NCBI GenBank assembly: GCA_964404285.1
Contig: CAYOJK010000001.1
Coordinates: 1-64,000 of the forward strand
DNA from: JBASEY01 sp964404285
GTDB lineage: Bacteria; CSSED10-310
Direction: 5' to 3'
Length of the DNA: 64,000 nt
The notes beneath the pieces were generated by a model that was not told the DNA's origin, searched no databases, and was given only the letters and a program-made list of their open reading frames with translations. The translations under genes were made by a program, and so were the position numbers. Positions 1-8,012 of the stretch are shown here, piece by piece. How positions within the stretch are numbered: the first letter of the stretch is position 1; every line of letters starts with the position of its first letter.

Positions 1-188
1 CGATTGGGCTCAGGAATCGCGTCGTGAAAAAAACGGGTTTTTACGCTTGCATCAATAATTGGGCAATAAACGCATTTCAAATTACATTTATGAGTAACCA
101 TAACCTCGGCAATTACTGGCCTGACCAAGTAGTTTTTCCTATATGCCGGCGAGAATGTCAACGAAATCAGCTTGTTCAATAAACCCAT
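1..188 (-). CDS. Radical SAM protein, N-terminal fragment cut by the left edge
   Basis: Reading leftwards from an ATG at 188-186 gives 62 codons that stay open to the window edge. A GGAGG ribosome site lies five bases upstream of the ATG. Around residues 35-42 the translation has C-N-L-K-C-V-Y-C, the CxxxCxxC loop that binds the [4Fe-4S] cluster of radical SAM enzymes, preceded by a beta-strand-like EVMVTH. This is the usual N-terminal position for the motif. The substrate cannot be told because the rest of the protein is outside the window. Confidence 0.8.
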   Translation of the reverse strand, partial: MGLLNKLISLTFSPAYRKNYLVRPVIAEVMVTHKCNLKCVYCPIIDASVKTRFFHDAIPEPN

Positions 189-205
189 AAATTCCTCCAA
201 TGGAA

Positions 206-234
206 ACTATAAATAATATTAACGTTTATAACAA
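206..234 (-). promoter_or_regulatory. Candidate sigma70 promoter for the radical SAM gene
   Basis: On the minus strand TTGTTA (234-229) and TATAGT (211-206) are separated by exactly 17 bases. Predicted transcription would start close to 199, just upstream of the GGAGG site, so the leader would be very short. This is pattern matching only. Confidence 0.35.
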
Positions 235-907
235 GCTATATGAACAATTCAAGCGTTGATTACGTTTTTTTCAGCACGTGGAAAGCCTCGGTATTCAGAG
301 TTGTTTTTAGCTGTTTGTAATATCAAGTGCAACGTTCCAAATAACACTTCTACGCAAATGATTCGGTGAAAGCTATTTGACCTGTAACCATTTTGATCTC
401 ATCTTCAACGATATCCGGATAAAGCTTATAAAATATCGACTGTTTTTTTATGGTTAAAAATAGCTTTCAACCAACTCAAAAAATCCCGGCCATAAACGCA
501 AATAGACCTAAAGATAAGCATGTTACGAAAATTGCTTTTTTTTGTGCATCCGGATTCACAATATGCTTTTATTCCTAGACGAGATTCAAAGATTGAGCTT
601 TTTGTAAAAAGACCCTCATCCTGATTACACACCTAGGCCTGAAACTATAAAAAAACGCTCATTGCGTCAAACATATTTAAAAAAGTTGCCTGGGATTTCA
701 AAAATAACTATCGATATTTTACTGTTAATTAGAATATATTTTCTAAAAACTGAATAATTATCCACGGCAGACTCTTTATCAGACCGGTTTTTTCAAAATG
801 TCTGATTGCTATGCGCCAAAAGTTCTTCGACATTAACCGTCATATCTGATGAGCCGACTTAGAATCTTAAACTGATATGAAATATTCGAGGCCATAAAGG
901 AATATTA
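235..907. other. A+T-rich gap, possibly decayed coding DNA
   Basis: No intact gene is visible in about 670 bp. The minus strand holds short open stretches broken by stops and frame changes. One starts at an ATG at 833 (MSKNFWRIAIRHFEKTGLIK and so on, 34 codons, ending at 729). Another around 480-545 reads like a membrane segment (FVTCLSLGLFAFMAGIF). Around 365-450 a third reads YKLYPDIVEDEIKMVTGQ. They look more protein-like than chance but do not join in one frame. A gene remnant is one reading; chance in A+T-rich DNA is the other. Confidence 0.3.
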
Positions 908-2152
908 TCAAGCCAGAAAATCATAAATGCCCAGGTTCAGATCATTTCTGTAGTCGTCCGTAAATGAAACACAATGTAATGGAATATCAGGATACAAACG
1001 CTCGAATTCCTTATATTGGGACTCTCGAAAACTATTTCGGTTAAATTTGATTTCATACGCCTGCTTTTCATCCACAACAAAGTCAACCTCATTTTTGTCT
1101 TTGGTTCGCCAGAATCGTATGTCCCGCTTATTGTGATGATTAAATAAACTGATAAATAAAGCATTTTCCAGACTCGGCCCTCGATCGGAACGCGATTCAA
1201 TGCTTTGAAAATTTTTCAAGATCGTATTTCTGAATCCCGTATCTAAATAATATATTTTGGGCATTTTACTCAGCTCTTTCCTGATATTTTTATGAAATGG
1301 CCGAATTTTCCTCACTATGTAACCTTTTTCTAGAATATATATGTAATTGGAAACAGCTTCACGTGAGATACCCAATGTATTTGAAAGCTCATTCATATTC
1401 ACGAGATTCCCACACTGTTCAGCCAACAATCGAACCAACTCATAAAACTTGATTTCATTTTTTATACCAGCCTCAAGAATATCCTTGCGAAGGAAACTCA
1501 TGCTCAAATCACCTAGTAGATCCCTTTTTCTTTCTGAATCCGTCTCAATAACAACTCCTGGATAACCACCATAAACAAAGTATTCCTTGTAAAACCGTTC
1601 GATATTTTGTCTGTCTTCCGGTCTGAAATGACCTTTGTTACCCGATTTAAAAACATCAGAATTCACTATTATTCTATCAGCCAGATCGTTTTCATCTTTG
1701 CTCCTCAGATATTCGCTAAATGATAACGGATGAATCTGTACAATCCGTTTTCTTCCCGCAAGAGAATCACGGTATTTTCTGTCGATATAAAAAGCGGACG
1801 AACCGGTCACAATCAATTTTATTGATGGACTATAGAGATCATAGATGTATTTCAAAAAATTGGATGGGTCGTCGAGATACTGAATTTCGTCAATCAATAC
1901 AAAGCATTTTTGACCTGTGGAAGACAATCCGGGTAGATATTTCATTAAATTTTCCGGATGAGTATTCAGATCCGCCAGGATGTACTTATCTTCCAGTGTT
2001 AACATTTCAACATGATGATTCTTTTTTAAAAGAGTGTCACGGAGCCATTTCAACAGCGTCGTCTTGCCGACCTGCCTGGCTCCGGTCATTATCAAAATTG
2101 TTCTGCGATTTAACTCGTCGATCAAAGTCGTTTCAACGTTTCTTTTAATCAT
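908..2152 (-). CDS. DUF4143-family AAA ATPase
   Basis: This 414-residue protein has an N-terminal AAA domain with Walker A GARQVGKTT (24-32), Walker B FVLIDE (85-90) and a sensor-like TGSSA (116-120). A winged-helix-like segment follows (about 253-285). The C-terminal DUF4143 part contains EVDFVV (355-360) and AYEIK (365-369), resembling the core of a PD-(D/E)XK nuclease fold. Such ATPases are widespread in bacteria and archaea and their cellular role is largely unknown, so I give no function beyond ATP binding. The ATG at 2152 has AGAGG upstream. The gene stands alone, with its own repeat-bearing promoter, and has the look of a mobile, patchily distributed gene. Confidence 0.9.
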   Translation of the reverse strand: MIKRNVETTLIDELNRRTILIMTGARQVGKTTLLKWLRDTLLKKNHHVEMLTLEDKYILADLNTHPENLMKYLPGLSSTGQKCFVLIDEIQYLDDPSNFLKYIYDLYSPSIKLIVTGSSAFYIDRKYRDSLAGRKRIVQIHPLSFSEYLRSKDENDLADRIIVNSDVFKSGNKGHFRPEDRQNIERFYKEYFVYGGYPGVVIETDSERKRDLLGDLSMSFLRKDILEAGIKNEIKFYELVRLLAEQCGNLVNMNELSNTLGISREAVSNYIYILEKGYIVRKIRPFHKNIRKELSKMPKIYYLDTGFRNTILKNFQSIESRSDRGPSLENALFISLFNHHNKRDIRFWRTKDKNEVDFVVDEKQAYEIKFNRNSFRESQYKEFERLYPDIPLHCVSFTDDYRNDLNLGIYDFLA

Positions 2153-2181
2153 GCTCGCCTCTAATTTCGATTATATTCATG

Positions 2182-2260
2182 TTGTAAACTGATTTTATCC
2201 GATATTATCAGTTTGTTAAACCAATATAATCACACATATCATTTTTGTAAACCGATAAAA
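2182..2260. repeat. Three TTGT(T)AAAC repeats, candidate operator of the DUF4143 ATPase gene
   Basis: Three related plus-strand units begin at 2182 (TTGTAAACTGATTTTA), 2213 (TTGTTAAACCAATATAA) and 2245 (TTGTAAACCGATAAAA), spaced 31 and 32 bases apart, close to three helical turns. An inverted pair AAACTGAT (2187-2194) and ATCAGTTT (2207-2214) lies inside. The units cover the -35 box, the start region and the early leader of the predicted promoter, as expected for a repressor site. The binding protein is unknown; autoregulation by the winged helix of the ATPase itself is a guess. Confidence 0.5.
2223..2251 (-). promoter_or_regulatory. Candidate promoter of the DUF4143 ATPase gene
   Basis: On the minus strand TTTACA (2251-2246) and TATATT (2228-2223) are separated by 17 bases, a good match to sigma70 consensus. 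The -35 hexamer falls within one of the TTGTAAAC repeats. The transcript would have a leader of about 60 bases before the ATG at 2152. Confidence 0.5.
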
Positions 2261-2322
2261 ACAACATCTTATATCAAGGTTTCCGGAAAACAGAACTCAC
2301 GGCTGGCCAGTAGATCATCTAC

Positions 2323-2383
2323 TGTGCTGTTTGTTGATGTTTTATGGGTTATCCACAGATGACGCAGATAAACACAGATGGGA
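2323..2383. repeat. Dispersed intergenic repeats
   Basis: The stretch begins with a GTGCTGTTTGTTGATGTTTTA element, which recurs with small differences at about 13054-13076. It is followed at 2348-2380 by ATCCACAGATGACGCAG and AAACACAGATGG, which resembles a repeat type common between genes in many environmental genomes. No coding potential is visible. It marks 2200-2600 as non-genic. Confidence 0.4.
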
Positions 2384-2550
2384 ACGTCAGAAGGCACAGA
2401 CCTGCGCAAGCAAAGAGACAGCGCTGTTAATAGAAGGCTTTTTTTATTTTGTGGATGAAAAAAAGGTCTCCTGATGCTGGAACTATCAAGGTCCTTTCGA
2501 GGATCGAGTCGTTATTGGCGATCATTCGCGGTTAAAATTAAAACAATCAG

Positions 2551-2597
2551 AATCCTCACCGAGGATTGAGGCTCCGTAGGGGCGGTTTTTGAACCGC
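2551..2597 (-). terminator. Two hairpins downstream of miaB, possible terminator
   Basis: Two perfect hairpins follow the miaB stop codon on the minus strand. GCGGTT/AACCGC (2582-2597) has a 4-base loop, and AATCCTC/GAGGATT (2551-2567) has a 3-base loop. The second is followed on the minus strand by a loose T-rich run (CTGATTGTTTTAATTTT). The U tract is imperfect, so termination is plausible rather than certain. The GTAGGGGCGGTTT context of the first also resembles a known dispersed repeat type. Confidence 0.35.
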
Positions 2598-2615
2598 TCT
2601 TACTCAAAGTTGTAT

Positions 2616-3935
2616 CTATGACTGCTTACTGCTTATACGACCATACAGGCAGTTTGGGCTTGCTGATTCGATCGTGACCATGCACAGGTCGCCCGGCTCA
2701 ACTTCCCCGGTAAAATTAACCACCCGGTTCTGACGACTTCGTCCCATCTTGAGATCGCCGCCTCGCTTGGCATCCCCCTCAACCAGGACCTCAACGACTG
2801 AGCCGATCAAGACGCTGTTGCGCTCCATCGAAATCTGTCTTTGCAGTTCCAGCAAATTTTCAAGGCGACGCGTTTTTTCCGACAAAGGAACATCATCCGC
2901 CAACTCAGCCGCACGGGTTCCCGGCCGAGGATTGTAATTGAAAATAAAAATATTGTCGTAACGAACTGACTCGACAAGCGAAACCGTATCTTGAAAATCC
3001 TGTTCAGTCTCCCCTGGAAAACCGACCATAAAATCAGCGCTCAATGCGACATTCGGTACTAATTGTTTAATTATGGCAACTCGGTCAAGATACATCTCAC
3101 GGGTATATCCTCTGTTCATCCGGCGTAAAATTTCGTTGGAACCGCTTTGAGCCGGAAAATGCAGATATTCACATACCTTCGGCAGTTCCGCCACCGTTTC
3201 AATCAATTGATCCGACATGTCTTTTGGATGAGAAGTGGTAAAGCGTATCCGGAACAAGCCATCGATATCGTGAATTTTTTTTAGCAGCCCGGGAAACCCG
3301 TCTTTTGATCCGGTGTACGAATTCACGTTTTGACCCAGCAACGTAATTTCTCTGACACCTTTATCGACTAGAATTTCTATTTCCTTAACAATTTCCGTGT
3401 CTTCCCTACTGCGTTCCCTTCCCCTGACATACGGGACGATACAATAGGAGCAGAAATTGTCACAACCTTCCATAATCGTCACCCAAGCCATTGTCAGACC
3501 CGGATTATCGATCAGTTCCGGTGATAAGCTGAAAACATAAGCGCTGTCGTCGATGTCGATCTGTGGACGATGCCAAGTCCGCGTCGATAAAAACTCGGGA
3601 AGTTGGTGTAATCTACCCGGCCCAACTGCGATGTCAAGGTAAGGAATTCGTTTGAACAGGTTTTTTCCCCAGGCTCGCGCCATGCAGCCCACCAGCACAA
3701 GTTTAACTTCCGGTCGAGAGTCTTTCGCCTGTTTTAAAATACCGAATCGTGAAAACACTTTTTGTTCAGCTTTTTCCCGAACAGAACAGGTATTAAGAAT
3801 AATTGCGTCTGCGCTCATATAATCGGATGTCTGTGTCCAGCCCTTGGAATGTAAAAGCGCTGAAAGCATTTCCGAGTCATGCACGTTCATCTGGCAACCA
3901 AAATTTTCTATGTAAAACACCTGTGATCCGCTCAT
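2616..3935 (-). CDS. miaB: tRNA-2-methylthio-N6-dimethylallyladenosine synthase MiaB
   Basis: MiaB adds a methylthio group to i6A37 next to the anticodon of tRNAs reading UNN codons. The 439-residue protein has the complete family layout. The N-terminal UPF0004 domain carries cysteines C14, C50 and C84 for the auxiliary cluster. The radical SAM domain has C158-x3-C162-x2-C165 (EGCDNFCSYC) and the typical VPYVRGRERSR. A TRAM RNA-binding domain forms the last 60 or so residues. Length and motifs fit MiaB better than its relatives RimO or MtaB. It is transcribed alone on the minus strand, away from the epimerase-rseP pair. Confidence 0.96.
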   Translation of the reverse strand: MSGSQVFYIENFGCQMNVHDSEMLSALLHSKGWTQTSDYMSADAIILNTCSVREKAEQKVFSRFGILKQAKDSRPEVKLVLVGCMARAWGKNLFKRIPYLDIAVGPGRLHQLPEFLSTRTWHRPQIDIDDSAYVFSLSPELIDNPGLTMAWVTIMEGCDNFCSYCIVPYVRGRERSREDTEIVKEIEILVDKGVREITLLGQNVNSYTGSKDGFPGLLKKIHDIDGLFRIRFTTSHPKDMSDQLIETVAELPKVCEYLHFPAQSGSNEILRRMNRGYTREMYLDRVAIIKQLVPNVALSADFMVGFPGETEQDFQDTVSLVESVRYDNIFIFNYNPRPGTRAAELADDVPLSEKTRRLENLLELQRQISMERNSVLIGSVVEVLVEGDAKRGGDLKMGRSRQNRVVNFTGEVEPGDLCMVTIESASPNCLYGRISSKQS

Positions 3936-4293
3936 ACGCTGCGACTATAGAACATAAAATTTTTGGATTGCAAGGAATTGCCGATTCAATTACTCGTTTG
4001 AAACACGCCGAATCAATTAATCACACTCCGAAGCAGCACGTCTGGGTTCGTTTTCAGCCTTAATGAAACCATTAGCCGATAATCATTTTATTTGACCTAT
4101 TCGGGCGCTTTTGAGCATATTCAGAAATATTTTTGATTATTTTGTGACGAAATCTGGACAAGCGACTTTATCATCGTTAGGATTCTTCCTGTTTTCGGCC
4201 CTTAAACCAGCCGAAAAACGAGCTTATTAAGCTGGATTGACAATTTTATCTTATTGACAGCTCGATACTTCATGCTATGTAGGAGGTTTAAAA
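3936..4293. other. Intergenic region with two palindromes upstream of the epimerase gene
   Basis: There is no gene in these 358 bp between the divergent miaB and epimerase genes. An inverted repeat TTTTCGGC/GCCGAAAA (4192-4199 and 4210-4217) has a 10-base spacer. A perfect 13-base palindrome AGCTTATTAAGCT sits at 4221-4233. Two TTGACA boxes follow (4237-4242 and 4254-4259), but neither has a convincing -10 at the right distance. These could be regulatory sites for the epimerase-rseP operon. GGAGG precedes the ATG at 4294. Confidence 0.35.
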
Positions 4294-5319
4294 ATGAAGG
4301 TTCTTATCACTGGTGGCGCAGGTTTCATTGGAACGAATCTGGCTGAATATTTTTTAAAAAAAGGCAGCAGCGTTCTGGTTATGGATGATTTGTCCAGGCA
4401 CGGTACAGAGCATAATCTTGACTATTTGCGGTCTTTGAACGGTAATTTTGAGTTTTTGGAAAGCGATATTCGCGACTTTGCAGCCTGCGAACTCGCGGTC
4501 AGAAACTGTGACCTTGTTTATCACTTGGCGGCTCAAGTGGCTGTCACAACATCCGTCACCTGTCCCCGCCATGATTTTGAAGTAAATCTTCTGGGAACCC
4601 TTAATCTGTTGGAAGCCATACGCAGGCAGCCTATCAGGCCGTTCTTGGTATTCACCTCAACAAATAAAGTGTACGGTGAAATGAAGGATATCGCCATCCA
4701 TGAGCGAAACAACCGATGGGAATATGCCACTCTTCCGTACGGCAATCCTGAATCGACACCGCTTGATTTTTATTCACCCTACGGTTGCTCCAAAGGGGGA
4801 GCAGACCAATATATTCTGGATTATGCTCGGATATATGGCTTAGATACGACGGTGTTTCGAATGTCCTGTATTTACGGCCCTCGACAAATGGGATGTGAAG
4901 ACCAGGGTTGGGTGGCATTTTTTCTTATTCAGGCAGCTCTTGAGCAGGGAATTACTTTGTTCGGTGACGGCAAGCAAATTCGTGATGTTCTATTTGTTAA
5001 CGATTTGGTCGATGCGCTTGTTAAAGCTTATGAAAACCGAGATATAACCCGTGGTCAGGCCTATAATATCGGTGGTGGTCCTGAACGAACTTTATCCCTA
5101 TTGGAGCTAATATCAATGATAATCGAGCGGTTTCATCAGCCGCTTCCCTACACGTTTTCCGATTGGCGTCCCGGTGACCAAAAAGTCTATGTCAGCGATA
5201 TACGTAAAGCTTATCGAGATTTAAAATGGACTCCCAAAACCAGCCCTGAAAAAGGAATCAGAGCTCTTCATGACTGGATCCAAGCCAATCGAGCTTTATT
5301 TGAACACGGTAAATTATGA
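4294..5319 (+). CDS. NAD-dependent sugar epimerase, CDP-paratose 2-epimerase (tyvelose) type
   Basis: This is a short-chain (extended SDR) nucleotide-sugar epimerase of 341 residues. The NAD-binding motif GGAGFIG is at 7-13 and the catalytic YGCSK at 163-167. STNKVYG, SCIYGPRQMG followed by EDQGWVA, and IRDVLFVNDLVDA closely resemble CDP-tyvelose (CDP-paratose 2-) epimerases, which convert CDP-paratose to CDP-tyvelose for surface polysaccharides. No other dideoxysugar gene is nearby, so the exact sugar is uncertain. The stop overlaps the rseP start (ATGA), so the two genes are translationally coupled. Confidence 0.85.
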   Translation: MKVLITGGAGFIGTNLAEYFLKKGSSVLVMDDLSRHGTEHNLDYLRSLNGNFEFLESDIRDFAACELAVRNCDLVYHLAAQVAVTTSVTCPRHDFEVNLLGTLNLLEAIRRQPIRPFLVFTSTNKVYGEMKDIAIHERNNRWEYATLPYGNPESTPLDFYSPYGCSKGGADQYILDYARIYGLDTTVFRMSCIYGPRQMGCEDQGWVAFFLIQAALEQGITLFGDGKQIRDVLFVNDLVDALVKAYENRDITRGQAYNIGGGPERTLSLLELISMIIERFHQPLPYTFSDWRPGDQKVYVSDIRKAYRDLKWTPKTSPEKGIRALHDWIQANRALFEHGKL

Positions 5320-6713
5320 TCGAAATACTATTTGCAAAACTTATCAATCTTTTTTGGATTCTTGGGCCTGCAGCCCTTATCCTGGGTTTTCTTATTTTTA
5401 TTCACGAGCTGGGTCATTTCCTGGCTGCCCGGTTAGTCGGCATTCGGGTTGAAGTCTTTTCTATTGGCTTCGGCAAGCGTCTATTCGGATTTCGTCGAGG
5501 TGACACTGATTACCGGCTATCGGCTATACCTTTCGGCGGCTATGTGAGAATGGCAGGTGAAGAGCTACCCGGACAAGGTGATTCTGATACTGAACAGGAG
5601 AAAACAACCGACTCGGAAACATCTATAAAACCGTTCGAAGACAAGAAAGGTGACACTCTCCAGGACAAATCCGTTCCTCAACGTATCTTTGTCGCTGTTG
5701 CCGGCGCTTTCATGAATGCCGTCGTCGCCGTGCTTCTAACAGTAGCGCTCGCCTATTTCGGCATCTATATCGAGAGCTATCTGATGGAACCCCCTGTTGT
5801 CGCGTATGTTCAATCCGATTCACCGGCAGAAAAAGCGGGGATTTTACCAGAGGATCAGATTGTCGAGATAAACGGCAAAACAGTTGAAACTTGGGAAGAG
5901 ACAGAAATCGAACTGCTGCTCAATGCATTTGATTCCTATTTGATCACAGTTTTACGGGACAAAGAAGAACTGACCAAGATTATCCCTGCTGACCAAGACA
6001 GAAAATTTCCTTTTGCCGGCCTGGATCACTCATCCAAAGTTTTTATTGGAGGACTGTCGAAAGATTCACCGGCGGAAAAGGCAGGATTAAAAGAAAACGA
6101 TCAGATTATTGCCATTGACGATTTTCCTTTATCCGGTATTCAGCAAATGGTCGATGTCGTCAACAGTTCATTGGGTGAACCCATCACACTGACAATTCGA
6201 CGTGATGATTTAATTGAAACCATGACGATGAAGCCGGAATATAACAAAGATTTAGATCGATATATGATTGGCATCGCTTTTGGATCCGATCCGGACAAAG
6301 TGTTAAAAACATACCCACTTGATCAAGCCTTTAAAAAAGGGGTCGAACTCAATTTACAGATGGGAACCGCTATGTTTGGGTTAGTCGCCAAACTTTTCAT
6401 CGGGCGTGAATCAGTGGATCAATTAGGCGGACCGATCATGATCGTCGATATGGCAGGTAAAGCAGCCCGTGCCGGTATTCGAGAACTCATCTGGCTTACT
6501 GCTTTGATAAGTCTTAATCTTGCCATATTGAATCTTCTGCCAATACCCATTTTGGATGGAGGCATGGTACTGTTTCTGCTTTTTGAGGCCATTTTCAGAA
6601 AGCCTATCAGCGAAAAAATTCAACTAGTTATCCAAAACGTGTTCTTCTTTTTACTGATAGCCTTTGCCTTGTATATAACCTATAACGATATCTTAAGACT
6701 AGCGTTTAGATAA
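5316..6713 (+). CDS. rseP: RIP metalloprotease RseP
   Basis: RseP is an inner-membrane site-2 zinc protease that cuts anti-sigma factors or remnant signal peptides inside the membrane. The 465-residue protein has HELGH (30-34) in the first membrane helix. It has two PDZ domains (about 160-195 and 243-300, each with DSPAEKAG) and the second catalytic motif NLLPIPILDGG (406-416) in a C-terminal helix. An acidic insert at about 85-118 lies between the first helix and the rest. The gene overlaps the upstream epimerase by four bases. Its 3' end overlaps the convergent tsaC gene by 8 bases. No anti-sigma gene is visible. Confidence 0.95.
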   Translation: MIEILFAKLINLFWILGPAALILGFLIFIHELGHFLAARLVGIRVEVFSIGFGKRLFGFRRGDTDYRLSAIPFGGYVRMAGEELPGQGDSDTEQEKTTDSETSIKPFEDKKGDTLQDKSVPQRIFVAVAGAFMNAVVAVLLTVALAYFGIYIESYLMEPPVVAYVQSDSPAEKAGILPEDQIVEINGKTVETWEETEIELLLNAFDSYLITVLRDKEELTKIIPADQDRKFPFAGLDHSSKVFIGGLSKDSPAEKAGLKENDQIIAIDDFPLSGIQQMVDVVNSSLGEPITLTIRRDDLIETMTMKPEYNKDLDRYMIGIAFGSDPDKVLKTYPLDQAFKKGVELNLQMGTAMFGLVAKLFIGRESVDQLGGPIMIVDMAGKAARAGIRELIWLTALISLNLAILNLLPIPILDGGMVLFLLFEAIFRKPISEKIQLVIQNVFFFLLIAFALYITYNDILRLAFR

Positions 6714-7338
6714 GAGTTTTTTCGATCACTAATTCCCCTTGTCGTAAAATACTCGGCTGATCGCCTGATAAATCCACAATGGTTGACGGCAACCTTGGCT
6801 CCAACATACCTGCATCCCAAACAACATCAACAGGATATACACATTTATCAATAGAATAGGGTTCCTCTTCTCCATGTCGATTTGCAGATGTAGCGCTGAC
6901 CGGAAAATCGATGTCTGCTAACACGTCAAGAAGAAAAGGGTTTCCAGGTACCCTGATTCCCAACGTGCCGCTAGTCGACGCATACTGCCGGGTTCCCGGT
7001 TTGATCGGTAGTATCATGGTCAGCGGTCCGGGTAGATAACGCTGTGCAATCGTTTCCGCTCTATCTGACCAAAAAACCCACCGACGCGCCTTGGCGACCG
7101 ATCCAAACATTACAGATATATTCTGCCCAGTCGGCCTGTTTTTCAAACTCCACAACCTGGTCATCGTATTTTCCTGAGTAGCATCAGCTCCTAACATATA
7201 GCTCGTCTCGGTGGGAAGAATCACTATGTAACCCCTCTCCAATGCCTGCGCTATCGGGGGTCGAACAAACTCCTTCCACTCAGAGCTGTCTGTCGATAAC
7301 TCATTCAGAGGGACTGTAATCCGAATTTTTTCTCCCAA
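6706..7338 (-). CDS. tsaC: L-threonylcarbamoyladenylate synthase (TsaC/Sua5/YrdC family)
   Basis: This enzyme makes threonylcarbamoyl-AMP from threonine, bicarbonate and ATP, the first step of the t6A37 tRNA modification. The 210-residue protein has the YrdC fold signatures: ILPTETSYMLG, LKNRPTGQNISVMFG, LPGPLTMILP, LGIRVPG and SATSANRHGE. It lacks the extra Sua5 domain. The start is a TTG at 7338 inside the end of tsaB, with GGAGG four to five bases upstream. Coupling to tsaB puts two t6A genes in one operon. Confidence 0.9.
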   Translation of the reverse strand: MGEKIRITVPLNELSTDSSEWKEFVRPPIAQALERGYIVILPTETSYMLGADATQENTMTRLWSLKNRPTGQNISVMFGSVAKARRWVFWSDRAETIAQRYLPGPLTMILPIKPGTRQYASTSGTLGIRVPGNPFLLDVLADIDFPVSATSANRHGEEEPYSIDKCVYPVDVVWDAGMLEPRLPSTIVDLSGDQPSILRQGELVIEKTLI

Positions 7339-8012
7339 TTTACCTCCGCTTCAGATCTCCTGAGATATACGGGCATCATGTGATTAAACTCTTCATATGA
7401 GATTGAAGGTATTTCTCCTGCAAGAGCCGACTCACCCACATGGACCGGGGACGGGTAACATGTTTCCGGCGAAGCGTATGTGATCTGCAGTCCGCTTTTC
7501 TCAATTTTCTCTTGATAAATTTCAATGGCGTCACCAATCAAAAAAAGGCTTTTGGACGGAGATAAATGTAAAAATGTATCAATCGACATGACAGCATCAT
7601 TGCTCAACCGTTGAATGGATGGCGTTGTTTCAAAATATGCGCCGTAAACTTCATGTTTACGAGCATCCATTATAGCTGCAACCGGAAAAGGCTGAGAGCC
7701 GGCGGCTTTAGCTAAAACCTGAAGAGAAGAAACAGGAAATACAGGAACGTTTAGATGACTGGCCAGCGTTTTGACAGCGCTCAAACCAACGCGCAACCCC
7801 GTGAAGGAACCGGGACCGATCGAAACGGCAAAAGCAGCAATATCTTTTGGCACTGCCGAAAGAGCATTCATTATATCGTGAATATAGGGTATCAACCATT
7901 CTGAAGCAGGTTTATCAGGCGCAAATCTACAGATTTGTTTAAACACTCCATCTTCAAATCCCGCGACACCTCCAAATCGAGTGGATGTTTCTACAGCCAG
8001 CAGCAAACTCAT
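7305..8012 (-). CDS. tsaB: tRNA threonylcarbamoyladenosine biosynthesis protein TsaB
   Basis: TsaB is the ASKHA-fold partner that dimerises with TsaD and supports transfer of the threonylcarbamoyl group to A37. The protein has 235 residues. It starts with LLAVETSTRFGGVA and has AFAVSIGPGSFTGLRVGLS near residue 65, the most conserved family segment. The length is normal for TsaB. The ATG overlaps the stop of the upstream yihY-type gene (ATGA), and tsaC overlaps its 3' end, so the three are one operon. TsaD and TsaE are not in the window. Confidence 0.93.
   Translation of the reverse strand: MSLLLAVETSTRFGGVAGFEDGVFKQICRFAPDKPASEWLIPYIHDIMNALSAVPKDIAAFAVSIGPGSFTGLRVGLSAVKTLASHLNVPVFPVSSLQVLAKAAGSQPFPVAAIMDARKHEVYGAYFETTPSIQRLSNDAVMSIDTFLHLSPSKSLFLIGDAIEIYQEKIEKSGLQITYASPETCYPSPVHVGESALAGEIPSISYEEFNHMMPVYLRRSEAEVNWEKKFGLQSL

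Noticed and set aside
1720..2148. A 142-codon plus-strand frame opposite the DUF4143 ATPase
   Set aside because: The ATPase frame contains Walker A and B motifs over the same bases, so the antisense frame is coincidental.
2551..2597. CRISPR-like repeats in the 2300-2600 spacer
   Set aside because: The hairpins are single, of different sequence and without regular spacing or spacers. No cas gene is present.
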